Of a stretch of DNA of 64,000 bases, positions 29,874 to 39,314 are shown one piece after another. Source of the stretch: Paraburkholderia unamae (GTDB lineage: Bacteria > Pseudomonadota > Gammaproteobacteria > Burkholderiales > Burkholderiaceae); NCBI RefSeq assembly GCF_003268775.1, contig NZ_QLSU01000007.1, positions 276,185-340,184 on the forward strand, in the 5' to 3' direction. The position numbers were made by a program, and so were the translations under genes. Position 1 is the first letter of the stretch. Each line of letters starts with the position of its first letter. Under the pieces are notes generated by a model. That model saw nothing but the letters and a program-made list of their open reading frames with translations. It ran no database searches and had not been told where the DNA came from.

Positions 29874-30857
29874 TTACCGATTCCTTGCCGGACCGCGTCC
29901 GATGTCCTCGATGCGCACAATCCCATGGCCTTCGGCCGTCGTGTGCGGCACCGCCTTCCACGCGTGACCGTAGATGATCTCAAAGGTCAGCGCAATCGTG
30001 CCCGCATGCGGCCCGTCCGTGCGGCGGCGTGCTTCGAGCGCGGCCACGAGCGCGCGATAGAGTCGCCGTGCGCCGTGCGTGCCTTCGGCATCCCCCTCGC
30101 GCTCGAACGGATACGCGCCCCAGCGGCGCACGTCTGCGAGCAGCTTCTCCGGCGTCTTGTAGGTGATGGTGAGCGTTTCCTGGTCCATCACCGGAATCTC
30201 GAAGCCGTTCTCGACGAGCATGTCGCCGAGATCGTGCATGTCGACGAAATCGATGACGTGCGCGCGCGTGGGCACGCCGTGCGCGGCCTCGACTTCGGCG
30301 AACGCGCCGCGCAGTTCCTTGAGCGTGTCGGGGCCGAGCGTGCTGAACATCAGCAGGCCGTTGACCTTGAGCACGCGTTGCCACTCGCCGAACACGAGGT
30401 CCGGACGCGGATGCCAGTGCAACGCGAGATTGGACCACAGCAGCTCGAACGCGCCATGCGCGAACGGCAGGTCGCCGAAGTCGGCCTGAGCGAAGCGCGG
30501 ACCGCGCGAGCCGAGCGCACGTCCGACCGAGGCGGGCAGGAAACGCCGCCAGCTCGTGTCGGCGGCATCGTGCGCCCGCGCACGGCGCAGCATGGCGAGG
30601 GAAAGATCGGCGCCGAACACGGGCGCTTCAGGAAAGCGCTCGCGCAGCGCGGGCAGGTCGTCGCCGGGCCCGCACCCGATATCGAGCACGGCGGCGGGAC
30701 TCACCTTGATGTATTCGAGGCGCTCGCGCATGCGTTGCGCGATTTCACGCGGCAGGAAGGCGACCTCGTCGAAAGTCGCCGCACGGCGATCGAAGATGCG
30801 CCGCAGGTGCCGGGTGTCATAGTCCGGACGGCCAGTTCTTGCGGAAGACGGGGACAT
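29874..30857 (-). CDS. bioC: BioC-like SAM-dependent methyltransferase
   Basis: A 327-residue class I methyltransferase. The SAM-binding motif I is VLDIGCGPGDDLPALRERFP, with ADLSLAMLRRAR, FGDLPFAHGAFELLWSNLALHW and VLKVNGLLMFSTLGPDTLKELRGAF following, the last being typical of BioC (malonyl-ACP O-methyltransferase, first step of pimelate synthesis for biotin). The N-terminal RRIFDRRAATFDEVAFLPREIAQRM also fits. No other biotin gene is adjacent, so the assignment rests on sequence. It is divergent from comF. Confidence 0.82.
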   Translation of the reverse strand: MSPSSARTGRPDYDTRHLRRIFDRRAATFDEVAFLPREIAQRMRERLEYIKVSPAAVLDIGCGPGDDLPALRERFPEAPVFGADLSLAMLRRARAHDAADTSWRRFLPASVGRALGSRGPRFAQADFGDLPFAHGAFELLWSNLALHWHPRPDLVFGEWQRVLKVNGLLMFSTLGPDTLKELRGAFAEVEAAHGVPTRAHVIDFVDMHDLGDMLVENGFEIPVMDQETLTITYKTPEKLLADVRRWGAYPFEREGDAEGTHGARRLYRALVAALEARRRTDGPHAGTIALTFEIIYGHAWKAVPHTTAEGHGIVRIEDIGRGPARNR

Positions 30858-30943
30858 GTCGGTCGTATTGGCGAAGTCTGCGAAGTATACTCGCTCACTC
30901 CTTTCCTTTCAGTCACGCGAGCCCGCTGCCCGGACGTCCTTCG

Positions 30944-31795
30944 ATGCCACCGCGCCTTTTTTCACGCGAGCCACGCCATGCACCGCGTGTCACGCCGCCC
31001 AGTTCGCGTCACACCCCGGACCGCAGTCGTCTTGCGGGCGTTGCGCGCGTCTGTCGAAAGGCGCGGGGGCTGCCGTCGCAGCTCGCCCACTTCGTACTGC
31101 CCAACCTCTGCCCATTATGCGGCAATTTGTCGCGAGCCACGCTCTGTGTGTGCTGCGACGCCGCGTACTGGAACGAGGCGCGCCTGCGCTGCACCGTGTG
31201 CGCCATGCCGCTCACGCACCGGCGGCGCGCGGCGGGACGCGCGCGCTACCGCTGCGAGGCCTGCATCGACGCGCCGCCTGCGTTCGACGCCACGCTTGCG
31301 CTCGCCGACTATCGTGCGCCGCTCGATCTGCTCGCACGGGGTCTGAAGTTTCGTGCGCGCCTCGCGCTCGGCGAGGAGTTCGCCCGGCGCCTCGCGCTGG
31401 TCGCCCAGGATGCACCCGATGCGTCCGGGATCAGCGGCGTGCCCGACATCGTCGTGCCCGTGCCGCTGTCGCGCGAGCGCCTGATCGAGCGCGGCTACAA
31501 CCAGGCGTGGCAGATTGCACGGCCGCTCGCGCGACGCCTCGGCACGCGCGCGGACGCCACGCTCGTGCGACGCATTCTGCATACGGCCCCGCAATCGAAG
31601 CTCGACCGCGAAGCACGCCGCCGCAACGTCGGCCGCGCGTTCGCACTCACGCGGCCGTTGCATGGCCAGCACGTGGGCGTGGTCGACGACGTGATGACCT
31701 CGGGCGCCACGCTCGACGCGCTCGCGCACACGCTCAAGGCCGCCGGCGCGCGGCGCGTGACTAACTTCGTCGCGCTGCGCACGCCGAAGGACTGA
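30944..31795 (+). CDS. comF: ComF-family phosphoribosyltransferase-like protein
   Basis: A 283-residue protein. The N-terminal part has a zinc ribbon (LCPLCGNLSRATLCVCCDAAYW and CTVCAMPL). The C-terminal part is a PRTase domain with VPVPLSRERLIERGYNQAWQIARPLAR and the PRPP loop VGVVDDVMTSGATLDALA. ComF proteins take part in DNA uptake in competent bacteria and in related DNA handling. The start at 30944 (MPPRLFSREP) begins after the divergent promoter region; the open frame extends further left. Note that comM, another competence gene, is disrupted in this genome. Confidence 0.85.
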   Translation: MPPRLFSREPRHAPRVTPPSSRHTPDRSRLAGVARVCRKARGLPSQLAHFVLPNLCPLCGNLSRATLCVCCDAAYWNEARLRCTVCAMPLTHRRRAAGRARYRCEACIDAPPAFDATLALADYRAPLDLLARGLKFRARLALGEEFARRLALVAQDAPDASGISGVPDIVVPVPLSRERLIERGYNQAWQIARPLARRLGTRADATLVRRILHTAPQSKLDREARRRNVGRAFALTRPLHGQHVGVVDDVMTSGATLDALAHTLKAAGARRVTNFVALRTPKD

Positions 31796-31846
31796 TCGGC
31801 CTCATCCATTCAAGACATCGCAAGACATCGAGAGAGTTTCATCGTC

Positions 31847-32317
31847 ATGTTCAACGTCGTTCTCGTCGAGCCCGAAATTCCGCCGAACACCGGCAACGTG
31901 ATCCGCCTGTGCGCGAACACGGGCGCGCGCCTGCATCTGATCGAGCCGCTCGGCTTCCCGCTGGACGACGCGAAGATGCGCCGCGCGGGCCTCGACTATC
32001 ACGAGTACGCGCAAATGCACGTGCACGCCAACTGGGATGCGTTCCTCGCGAAAGAAGCGCCCGACTTGTCGCGCATGTTCGCGTTCACGACACGCGGCTC
32101 GGGCCGCTTCCACGCGCATGCGTTCCAGCCTGGCGACTGGTTCGTGTTCGGCGCGGAAACGCGCGGCCTGCCCGACGCGGTGCTCGACCGCTTCGAGGCG
32201 CAGCAGCGCGTGCGCCTGCCGATGCGGCCCGGCAATCGCAGCCTGAATCTCTCGAACACGGTGGCGGTCGTGGTGTTCGAGGCCTGGCGGCAGACGGGGT
32301 TCGAAGGCGGCGAATAA
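31847..32317 (+). CDS. trmL: tRNA (cytidine(34)-2'-O)-methyltransferase
   Basis: A 156-residue SPOUT-class enzyme that methylates the wobble nucleotide of tRNA-Leu isoacceptors. Family motifs are EPEIPPNTGNVIRLCANTG at the N-terminus, LGFPLDDAKMRRAGLDYHEY, FGAETRGLP and the knot-forming RLPMRPGNRSLNLSNTVAVVVFEAWRQ. It lies 51 bases after comF on the same strand and may be cotranscribed. Confidence 0.95.
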   Translation: MFNVVLVEPEIPPNTGNVIRLCANTGARLHLIEPLGFPLDDAKMRRAGLDYHEYAQMHVHANWDAFLAKEAPDLSRMFAFTTRGSGRFHAHAFQPGDWFVFGAETRGLPDAVLDRFEAQQRVRLPMRPGNRSLNLSNTVAVVVFEAWRQTGFEGGE

Positions 32318-32342
32318 GGCAAATGCGAAGGCAGGCGCGTCG

Positions 32343-32876
32343 CTACGCCTTGCCGCGCGCTGCCAGCTCACGCTCGTAGCGCGCGAGCATCGCATTGTCG
32401 AAGCACGCGAAGATCACATGGACGAGCGCAGGCGAGTCCGGCAATGCGTCGATGACGGTCGCGACGGCGATCTGCACTGCATCGTCGGCGGGAAAACGGT
32501 AGACGCCGCAACTGATTGCCGGAAACGCGATGCTCGTCACACCCGCCTCGCGCGCGCAGTCGAGCGAGCGCCGGTAGCACGACGCGAGCAGATGCGCTTC
32601 GTCGCGGCCGCCGCCGTACCAGACGGGGCCAACGGTGTGGATCACGTGTTTCGCGGGAAGGCGGTAGCCGCCGGTGATTTTGGCGTCGCCGGTCGGGCAG
32701 CCGTGTAGCGTCTCGCACTCGCGCAGCAGATCGGGCCCGGCGGCGCGATGGATCGCACCATCCACGCCGCCGCCGCCGAGCAGCGACTCGTTCGCGGCAT
32801 TGACGATCGCATCGACCTTCAAGGTGGTGATGTCGACGGCCTGCGCCTCGATGCGGCAATTTCCGATACTAAGCAT
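32343..32876 (-). CDS. Macro-domain protein (O-acetyl-ADP-ribose deacetylase-like)
   Basis: A 177-residue stand-alone macro domain. It has the substrate-binding sequences [43 protein letters not shown] and [16 protein letters not shown], typical of the bacterial YmdB-like group that hydrolyses O-acetyl-ADP-ribose or ADP-ribose esters. ATG 32876 has GGAGG five bases upstream. A 24-base imperfect palindrome at 32898-32921 just upstream may be its operator. It is convergent with trmL. Confidence 0.88.
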   Translation of the reverse strand: MLSIGNCRIEAQAVDITTLKVDAIVNAANESLLGGGGVDGAIHRAAGPDLLRECETLHGCPTGDAKITGGYRLPAKHVIHTVGPVWYGGGRDEAHLLASCYRRSLDCAREAGVTSIAFPAISCGVYRFPADDAVQIAVATVIDALPDSPALVHVIFACFDNAMLARYERELAARGKA

Positions 32877-32897
32877 ACGGTCCTCCAATGCGATCTG

Positions 32898-32921
32898 GAG
32901 TTAGTGCTTTAGCACTCACTC
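32898..32921. promoter_or_regulatory. Palindrome upstream of the macro-domain gene, containing a CIRCE half-site
   Basis: AGTGCT-TT-AGCACT (32903-32916) is perfect, and outer GAGT/ACTC extend the symmetry with one mismatch on each side. The right arm includes TTAGCACTC (32909-32917), identical to half of CIRCE, but the second half at the proper spacing is absent. Confidence 0.5.
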
Positions 32922-32958
32922 TGGTCTCACGCAAAGCGAGCGCGCATCATCAAACGCC

Positions 32959-33957
32959 CTACTCCGCCTTCGCGTCGCGCCGCAGCAGTGCGCTCACGGC
33001 GTCGCGCGGCGCGACACCGTCGAACAGCACGGCGCATACCGCCTGGGTAATCGGCATTTCAATGCCATGCGCACGCGCGAGCGCCAGCACGGCCTGCGCG
33101 CAGCGCACGCCTTCGGCCACATGACCGAGCGCGCCGAGAATGTCGTCGAGCGTGCGCCCGCTCGCGAGCTGCTTGCCCACCGTGCGGTTGCGCGAGAGGT
33201 CGCCGGTTGCGGTGAGAATGAGGTCGCCGAGGCCGGTCAGGCCCGTGAAGGTTTCGGCACGGCCGCCGAGCGTGACGCCAAGGCGCGTCATCTCCGCGAG
33301 TCCGCGCGTGATGAGCGCGGCGCGCGCGTTCAGGCCGAGACCGAGGCCGTCGGAAATGCCGGTGGCGATGGCGAGCACGTTCTTGACCGCGCCGCCCACT
33401 TCCACGCCGACCACATCGTCGCCGGTATAGATGCGCATGGCGCGGTGATGGAACGCCGCCAGCGTGCGCTCACGGCAGGCGGCGGAGGCGCTCGCCACCG
33501 TCAGCGCGACCGGCAGGCCCTCGCCCACTTCGCGCGCGAAGCTCGGGCCCGAGAGCACGCCGTTGCTCGCGTGGCCCGGCAGCTCGGCGGCCACGACCTG
33601 ATGCGGCATCAACTGCGTTTGCGCCTCGAAGCCCTTGCAGAGCCAGACGAAGTGCGCGGGCACGCGGCCCATGTCGCGCAGCGTGCACAGCATGTCGCGC
33701 AGGCCCGCAACGGGCGTGGCGAGTACGACGAGATCCGCCTCGCCCGACGCATGGTCGAGCGCGGCGGCAAGATCCGTTTCGTATTGAAGCGCCTTGGGGA
33801 GCGCGACGCCCGCGAGATAGCGGGCGTTTTCGTGCGTCTTGCGCAGGGTGTCGACGAGCGCGCCGTCGCGCGCCCACAACAGGGTCTGATGCGCCTGGGC
33901 GAGGTGCCCTGCCAGCGCGGTGCCCCACGCTCCGGCGCCGAGAACGGCGATGTTCAT
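32959..33957 (-). CDS. gpsA: Glycerol-3-phosphate dehydrogenase [NAD(P)+]
   Basis: Reduces dihydroxyacetone phosphate to glycerol-3-phosphate for phospholipid synthesis. The 332-residue enzyme starts with the Rossmann motif [18 protein letters not shown] and has [24 protein letters not shown] and the catalytic [37 protein letters not shown]. It ends the rhodanese-grxC-secB-gpsA group, 47 bases downstream of secB, the usual arrangement in beta-proteobacteria. Confidence 0.95.
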   Translation of the reverse strand: MNIAVLGAGAWGTALAGHLAQAHQTLLWARDGALVDTLRKTHENARYLAGVALPKALQYETDLAAALDHASGEADLVVLATPVAGLRDMLCTLRDMGRVPAHFVWLCKGFEAQTQLMPHQVVAAELPGHASNGVLSGPSFAREVGEGLPVALTVASASAACRERTLAAFHHRAMRIYTGDDVVGVEVGGAVKNVLAIATGISDGLGLGLNARAALITRGLAEMTRLGVTLGGRAETFTGLTGLGDLILTATGDLSRNRTVGKQLASGRTLDDILGALGHVAEGVRCAQAVLALARAHGIEMPITQAVCAVLFDGVAPRDAVSALLRRDAKAE

Positions 33958-34004
33958 TCCGATACTCCGCACCGGTAGTTCGTGAAAACGATCAGCGTAC
34001 GCGG

Positions 34005-34469
34005 TTAGTGCGTCGCGCTGCTTGCGCCGTCTTGCTGGGCGAGCTGCTGGAGGCGTTGCTCGTAGAGCGCCTGGAAGTTGATCTCGGCCAGGTGGATCGG
34101 CGGGAAGCCCGCGCGCGTGATCGCGTCGGCGATGTTCGAACGCAGGTACGGGAACAGGATCGTCGGGCATGCGATGCCGACGAGCGGATCGACCTGTTCG
34201 GCCGGGATGTTGCGGATGTCGAAAATGCCGGCTTGCTTGGCTTCGATCAGGAACGCAACCTTGTCCTTGACCTTGGCCGTGACCGTGCCGGTGACGATGA
34301 TCTCGAACACCGATTCGGCAAGGCGCTCGGCCTTGACGTCGACTTCCACTTCGACCGAAGGCATGTCCTGCTCAAGGAAGATGGCCGGCGAATTCGGCTG
34401 CTCGAGCGACATGTCCTTGAGGTAGATGCGCTGGATGTTGAAGAACGGCTGGTTGTTCTCGTCAGACAT
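34005..34469 (-). CDS. secB: Protein-export chaperone SecB
   Basis: A 154-residue tetrameric chaperone that keeps preproteins unfolded and hands them to SecA. Sequence follows the family throughout: [25 protein letters not shown], the acidic strand [76 protein letters not shown]. It is flanked by grxC and gpsA. Confidence 0.97.
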   Translation of the reverse strand: MSDENNQPFFNIQRIYLKDMSLEQPNSPAIFLEQDMPSVEVEVDVKAERLAESVFEIIVTGTVTAKVKDKVAFLIEAKQAGIFDIRNIPAEQVDPLVGIACPTILFPYLRSNIADAITRAGFPPIHLAEINFQALYEQRLQQLAQQDGASSATH

Positions 34470-34565
34470 GGTGTATGGCTTCCCTGATTGAATGGATCAC
34501 GGCCGCATTATCGCGACATCTCAAGGTCTCGAAAATGAGCCGCATTACGGCAATGAACGGCAACA

Positions 34566-34598
34566 GGCCCGCGCAAGCCTTGCGGGCTCGCGCGGGCC
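34566..34598. repeat. Strong inverted repeat between grxC and secB
   Basis: GGCCCGCGC (34566-34574) pairs with GCGCGGGCC (34590-34598). It has no adjoining T-run, so it may stabilise or process the grxC-secB transcript rather than terminate it. Confidence 0.55.
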
Positions 34599-34695
34599 GA
34601 AACCCTGCGGCGCTACGTCACGCTGCGCAGCCCGCCCGCTGACCGAGGCCGTACGGCCGGATCGAACCACGGCGGGGCTGCAAACCAGATTTTCG

Positions 34696-34956
34696 TCAGG
34701 CGGTTTCGAGCAGCGGCATCAAGCCGCCCGCACGATCGAGCGCGGAGAGGTCATCGTAACCGCCCACATGCGTCTCGCCGATGAAAACCTGCGGCACGGT
34801 GCGCCGGCCGGTGCGCGTCATCATCTCTTCGCGCCGCGCCGGGTCCCGGTCGATCAGCACCTTCTCGATGTGTTCGACGCCGCGCGACTTTAAAAGACGT
34901 TCGGCCATCTGGCAATACGGGCACACCTGGGTGCTGTACATGACGACTTTGCTCAC
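34696..34956 (-). CDS. grxC: Glutaredoxin 3
   Basis: An 86-residue thiol-disulfide oxidoreductase with the CPYC active site near the N-terminus (STQVCPYCQMAERLLKSRGV), the cis-proline segment TVPQVFIGETHVGGYDDL and a standard glutaredoxin fold. Its start overlaps the rhodanese gene end by 4 bases (translational coupling), and secB lies 226 bases downstream. Confidence 0.95.
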   Translation of the reverse strand: MSKVVMYSTQVCPYCQMAERLLKSRGVEHIEKVLIDRDPARREEMMTRTGRRTVPQVFIGETHVGGYDDLSALDRAGGLMPLLETA

Positions 34957-35378
34957 TTCGAAGCTCCTTGTTTCACGACCGGCATCCCGGCCTGCTGCCA
35001 GGCGTTCACGCCGCCGTCCAGCACGTGGACCTCGGCAAAACCGGCTTCCTTCACGAGGCGCACGGCCTTGTGCGACTGCTGGCCCGTCTGGCAGACCAGC
35101 AATACCGGGTTGCTCTTGTTCTTCACGAGCTGACCGATCTTCGCCGTCAGCTCGCCGAATTCGATCTGGCGCGCCGCGGGCAGATGGCCCTTCGCGAATT
35201 CACCTGCGGGACGCACGTCGATCACCACCGCGTTGCGGCGGTTGATCAGCTGCGTCGCCTCGGCGGTCGAAACGCCGCCGCGGCCGCCGCGCTTGAGCGT
35301 CGGCCACAGGAGCAACCCTCCTGAGATGAGGACGATCGCGATGAGTACAAGGTTGATGTAATTGGTGAAGAACGTCAC
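34953..35378 (-). CDS. Membrane-anchored rhodanese-like protein
   Basis: A 141-residue protein with an N-terminal membrane helix ([19 protein letters not shown]) and a rhodanese domain: [24 protein letters not shown], then the active loop [13 protein letters not shown] with C96, and [18 protein letters not shown]. It may transfer sulfane sulfur or sense redox state at the membrane. The GTG at 35378 gives the family start ([10 protein letters not shown]). First of the group with grxC, secB and gpsA, it is divergent from gpmA. Confidence 0.88.
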   Translation of the reverse strand: MTFFTNYINLVLIAIVLISGGLLLWPTLKRGGRGGVSTAEATQLINRRNAVVIDVRPAGEFAKGHLPAARQIEFGELTAKIGQLVKNKSNPVLLVCQTGQQSHKAVRLVKEAGFAEVHVLDGGVNAWQQAGMPVVKQGASK

Positions 35379-35611
35379 GGAGGGTCCGCCGGCAAAAGTG
35401 GAAATCGGGTGGAAAAACGGAGAAATCGTGCGAAAACGGATTCGGGCAATCCGCTCATTATAAAATAAGCGTTTGTCGCAGGGTGACCGCCCCCCAGCCC
35501 GGGCGCGCGCCCGCCGGACCGTGCCGCCGCCGCGCCGTTGCGTTTTCGCCGCCGCCGCGCCGCTGCCCCCGTCCCCGATTACCGCTTCCTTCACTACCGA
35601 CCGGCATCCTC

Positions 35612-36361
35612 ATGTACAAACTCGTACTCATCCGCCACGGCGAATCGACGTGGAACAAGGAAAACCGCTTCACCGGCTGGGTGGACGTCGACCTCACCGA
35701 GCAGGGCAACCGCGAAGCGCAGCAGGCTGGCCAGCTGCTCAAGGCGTCCGGCTACACGTTCGACATCGCCTACACCTCGGTGCTCAAGCGCGCGATCCGC
35801 ACGCTCTGGCACGTGCAGGACCAGATGGACCTCATGTACCTGCCCGTGGTCCACTCGTGGCGTCTGAACGAGCGTCACTACGGCGCGCTTTCGGGCCTGA
35901 ACAAGGCCGAAACGGCTGAAAAGTTCGGCGACGAGCAGGTGCTCGTGTGGCGCCGCAGCTACGACACGCCGCCGCCCGCGCTTGAGCCGACCGACTCGCG
36001 CACGGCCTACAACGACCCGCGCTACGCCAAGGTGCCGCGCGAGGAACTGCCGCTCACCGAGTGCCTGAAAGACACCGTGGCGCGCGTGATGCCGATCTGG
36101 AACGAGTCGATCGCCCCGGCCATCAAGACCGGCAAGAAGGTGGTGATCGCCGCGCACGGCAACTCGATCCGCGCGCTCGTGAAGTACCTCGACGGCATTT
36201 CGGACAGCGACATTGTCGGTCTGAACATTCCGAACGGCGTGCCGCTCGTCTATGAGCTGGACGAGAACCTCAAGCCCATCAAGCACTACTACCTGGGCGA
36301 CGCCGAAGCTATCGCGAAGGCGCAGGCGGCCGTAGCGAACCAGGGCAAGAAGGTGGGCTAA
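35612..36361 (+). CDS. gpmA: 2,3-bisphosphoglycerate-dependent phosphoglycerate mutase
   Basis: Interconverts 3- and 2-phosphoglycerate in glycolysis and gluconeogenesis. The 249-residue histidine phosphatase fold enzyme has [20 protein letters not shown] (phosphorylated His), [17 protein letters not shown], and [17 protein letters not shown] with the second active His. The start at 35612 matches the family; the frame is open upstream into the divergent promoter region. Confidence 0.96.
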   Translation: MYKLVLIRHGESTWNKENRFTGWVDVDLTEQGNREAQQAGQLLKASGYTFDIAYTSVLKRAIRTLWHVQDQMDLMYLPVVHSWRLNERHYGALSGLNKAETAEKFGDEQVLVWRRSYDTPPPALEPTDSRTAYNDPRYAKVPREELPLTECLKDTVARVMPIWNESIAPAIKTGKKVVIAAHGNSIRALVKYLDGISDSDIVGLNIPNGVPLVYELDENLKPIKHYYLGDAEAIAKAQAAVANQGKKVG

Positions 36362-36723
36362 ACGCTCCCCGCCGCCCATCCGTGCTCGCCCGGACCGCCC
36401 GATCCGGCGCGGGCGAGCACCGGACCCGCCAACCGCGGCAACGTTGGCGCCCCCGCACAGACCGTTGCACATTCCCCTTTATCCGCGCTTCCTGCGCTTC
36501 CCGCATTTTCACGCCACTATCTGGCAGAAATGCCAGCTTCCCGCCAGCGCCGCGCCAGGCTTGGGTTTGCGGCGCACGTCTTGCGAACCAGGCGGCGGCT
36601 GCACTGTCTTAGTCCCATCGTACGCGCCATATACACAGTCACGGCAGGTGTGCAGTTATACTTGTCCGTCGCTTTTCCATTAGACGCTGCCACGCGCCTT
36701 TTCGACCGCACGCAACAATCTCT
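36362..36723 (+). other. Intergenic region between gpmA and ctpA
   Basis: No gene is supported. A long inverted repeat (GTGCTCGCCC at 36382 with GGGCGAGCAC ending 36420) follows gpmA but lacks a U-run. TATACT at 36657-36662 may be the -10 box of ctpA, without a clear -35. Confidence 0.4.
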
Positions 36724-38304
36724 ATGCGAAAGAACCTGAAAAACATCGGCCTGATTGCCGCTGGCCTCGCGACCGGCGTATTTGCCACTCTGCAGATTTC
36801 CGCCGAGGCGCAGCAAACCCAGCAGACGGTCATCGAGCCGCTGCCGCTTGACCAGCTACGGCTCTTCGCCGAAGTGTTCGGTCAAATCAAGCATGAGTAC
36901 GTCACGCCGGTCGACGACAAGAAGCTCCTCACCGCGGCCATCAAGGGCATGGTGTCGAGCCTCGACCCGCACTCGTCGTATCTCGACAAGACCGATTACC
37001 AGGAGCTCCAGGAGCAGACCAAGGGTCGCTTCGCGGGTCTCGGCATCGAAATCTCGTCGGAAGACGGCCTGATCAAGGTGATCTCGCCGATCGAAGACAC
37101 GCCCGCGTACCGCGCCGGCATCCGTCCGGGCGACCTCATCACGCGCATCAACGACAAGCCCGTGCGCGGCATGACGCTCGACCAGGCCGTCAAGCAGATG
37201 CGCGGCGACCCCGGCACCAAGGTCACGCTCACGATCTTCCGCAAGACCGACGACCGCACTTTCCCGCTCACCATCACGCGCGCCATCATCAAGGTGCAGA
37301 GTGTGAAGTCGAAGATCCTGCAACCGGGCTACGCGTATATCCGCGTCACGAGCTTCCAGGAGCGCACGGTCCCCGACCTCGCGGCCAAGCTCCAGGACAT
37401 CGCGCGCCAGGAACCGAACCTCAAGGGCATCATCCTCGACCTGCGCAACAACGGCGGCGGCCTGCTGCAAAGCGCCGTGGGCGTGGCGGGCGCGTTCCTG
37501 CCGCCGGATTCGGTCGTCGTTTCGACGAACGGCCAGATCCCGGACTCGAAGCAGGTCTACCGCGACACCTACGAGAACTACCGCCTGCCGTCGTTCGACG
37601 GCGACCCGCTCAAGGGCGAGGCGGCCGAGTTCAAGACCGTGCCGATGATCGTGCTGACCAACGCCTACTCGGCGTCGGCCTCGGAAATCGTGGCGGGCGC
37701 GCTGCAAGACCAGAAGCGCGCGCTCATCGTCGGCAAGACGACGTTCGGCAAGGGTTCGGTGCAGACCGTGCGCCCGATGACGGCCGACACGGCGCTGCGC
37801 CTGACCACGGCGTACTACTACACGCCGAGCGGCCGCTCGATCCAGAACAAGGGCATCCGTCCTGACATCGCGGTCGACCAGTACGCCGACGGCGATCCGG
37901 ACGACGCACTCGTCACGCGTGAAGTGGACTACCAGAACCACCTCGCCAACACGCAGGACCCGGACGAGAAGAAGGAGCAGGAAGTGCGCGAGCAGGAGCG
38001 CATGGACATGCTGCGCCAGCTCGAAGAGCAGAACGACAAGAAGACGCCGGAGCAGCGCCAGAAGGATCGCGAGCGCAAGCCGGTCGAGTTCGGTTCCACC
38101 GACGACTTCATGCTCCAGCAAGCGCTGAACAAGCTCCAGGGCAAGCCGGTGGCCGAATCGAAGTCGCCGATGGAGCGCCGCCTCGCGCAGCAAAAGCCGC
38201 CCACTTCGGCTTCGGCTCCGATCGCCGTGAAGCCGGGCGCGCTCATCATGGCGCCGGGCGCTTCGGCTCCCGCGCCCGCCTCGGCTCCGGCTCCGGCGAA
38301 GTAA
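36724..38304 (+). CDS. ctpA: Carboxy-terminal processing protease, S41 family
   Basis: A 526-residue periplasmic serine protease that trims C-termini of envelope proteins. An N-terminal hydrophobic segment (NIGLIAAGLATGVFATL) exports or anchors it. A PDZ domain follows (GRFAGLGIEISSEDGLIKVISPIEDTPAYRAGIRPGDLI), then the S41 core with ILDLRNNGGGLLQSAV, catalytic serine in TNAYSASASEIVAGAL and lysine in TTFGKGSVQTV. The last hundred residues are charged and end in an Ala/Pro/Ser-rich tail. It precedes the ThiF/MoeB-type gene. Confidence 0.94.
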   Translation: MRKNLKNIGLIAAGLATGVFATLQISAEAQQTQQTVIEPLPLDQLRLFAEVFGQIKHEYVTPVDDKKLLTAAIKGMVSSLDPHSSYLDKTDYQELQEQTKGRFAGLGIEISSEDGLIKVISPIEDTPAYRAGIRPGDLITRINDKPVRGMTLDQAVKQMRGDPGTKVTLTIFRKTDDRTFPLTITRAIIKVQSVKSKILQPGYAYIRVTSFQERTVPDLAAKLQDIARQEPNLKGIILDLRNNGGGLLQSAVGVAGAFLPPDSVVVSTNGQIPDSKQVYRDTYENYRLPSFDGDPLKGEAAEFKTVPMIVLTNAYSASASEIVAGALQDQKRALIVGKTTFGKGSVQTVRPMTADTALRLTTAYYYTPSGRSIQNKGIRPDIAVDQYADGDPDDALVTREVDYQNHLANTQDPDEKKEQEVREQERMDMLRQLEEQNDKKTPEQRQKDRERKPVEFGSTDDFMLQQALNKLQGKPVAESKSPMERRLAQQKPPTSASAPIAVKPGALIMAPGASAPAPASAPAPAK

Positions 38305-38474
38305 CAGGCAGTACCCGCTTCGCGGCCCACGTTGATCGACCAAGGTCGACCAACCTCGACCAACGTGGGCCGCGAAGACGAACCTCCCGCCGCCGGTACA
38401 ATACGAATTCTGTATTTCCGGCGCGCGTCCCCGGCCTTCGGCCCGTCGCGGCGCCTCGCAACGAGTGCAACGCG

Positions 38475-39236
38475 ATGAACGACGACCAACTCCTCCGCTA
38501 CTCCCGCCATATCCTCGTCGACGAAATCGGCATCGAGGCGCAGCAGCGCTTTCTCGACGCGCATGCGATCGTCGTGGGCGCGGGCGGCCTGGGCTCGCCC
38601 GCGGCGATGTACCTCGCGGCCTCGGGTGTGGGCACGATCACGCTCGTCGACAACGACACGGTCGATCTCACCAATCTCCAGCGGCAGATCATGCACGAGA
38701 CGGCGTCGGTGGGCCGCCCGAAGGTCGAGTCGGGCCGCGACGCCATCGCGTGCCTGAATCCCGAGGTGAAGGTGAACGCGCTGCAAACGCGCATCGACGA
38801 TGCGTGGCTCGACGCGCACGTGCCCGGCGCGAGTGTCGTGCTCGACTGCACCGACAACTTCGCCACGCGCCACGCCATCAACCGCGCGTGCGTGAAGCAC
38901 GGCGTGCCGCTCGTTTCGGGCGCGGCGCTGCGCTTCGACGGGCAGATCAGCACGTTCGACTTTCGCGACGAGGCCTCGCCCTGCTACGCCTGCGTGTTTC
39001 CCGAGGATCAGCCGTTCGAGGAAGTGGCGTGCTCAACGATGGGCGTGTTCGCGCCCACGGTGGGCATCATCGGCGCGATGCAGGCCGCCGAGGCGCTGCG
39101 CGTGATCGGCGAGATCGGCACACCGCTCGTGGGGCGGCTCATGATGCTCGACTCCCTGCGCATGGAGTGGAACACGATGCGCGTGGCGCGGCAGCCGGAC
39201 TGCGCGGTGTGCGGCGAGCCGCACCGGCACGCCTGA
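38475..39236 (+). CDS. moeB: ThiF/MoeB/HesA-family adenylyltransferase
   Basis: A 253-residue E1-like enzyme that adenylates the C-terminal glycine of MoaD or ThiS. The nucleotide site is HAIVVGAGGLGSPAAMYLAASGVG, followed by LVDNDTVDLTNLQRQIMH, the catalytic-cysteine segment EEVACSTMGVFAP, and two zinc-binding CxxC pairs (CYAC and CAVC). MoeB and ThiF cannot be told apart by eye; the position after ctpA is usual for the gene labelled moeB in these genomes. A terminator follows. Confidence 0.85.
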   Translation: MNDDQLLRYSRHILVDEIGIEAQQRFLDAHAIVVGAGGLGSPAAMYLAASGVGTITLVDNDTVDLTNLQRQIMHETASVGRPKVESGRDAIACLNPEVKVNALQTRIDDAWLDAHVPGASVVLDCTDNFATRHAINRACVKHGVPLVSGAALRFDGQISTFDFRDEASPCYACVFPEDQPFEEVACSTMGVFAPTVGIIGAMQAAEALRVIGEIGTPLVGRLMMLDSLRMEWNTMRVARQPDCAVCGEPHRHA

Positions 39237-39257
39237 AGCACGGTTGAGCCAGACAGC

Positions 39258-39287
39258 AAAAAGCCCCGGACGTTGCCGGGGCTTTTT
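39258..39287. terminator. Bidirectional terminator between moeB and ptsI
   Basis: AAAAAGCCCCGG (39258-39269) and CCGGGGCTTTTT (39276-39287) with a 6-base loop; a U-tract is present on either strand. Confidence 0.92.
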
Positions 39288-39314
39288 GACTTTGCGCCCG
39301 TTGCCCGCGAGCGC

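Noticed and set aside
34566..34598. Terminator between grxC and secB
   Set aside because: A strong stem but without a U-run on either strand; kept only as an inverted repeat.
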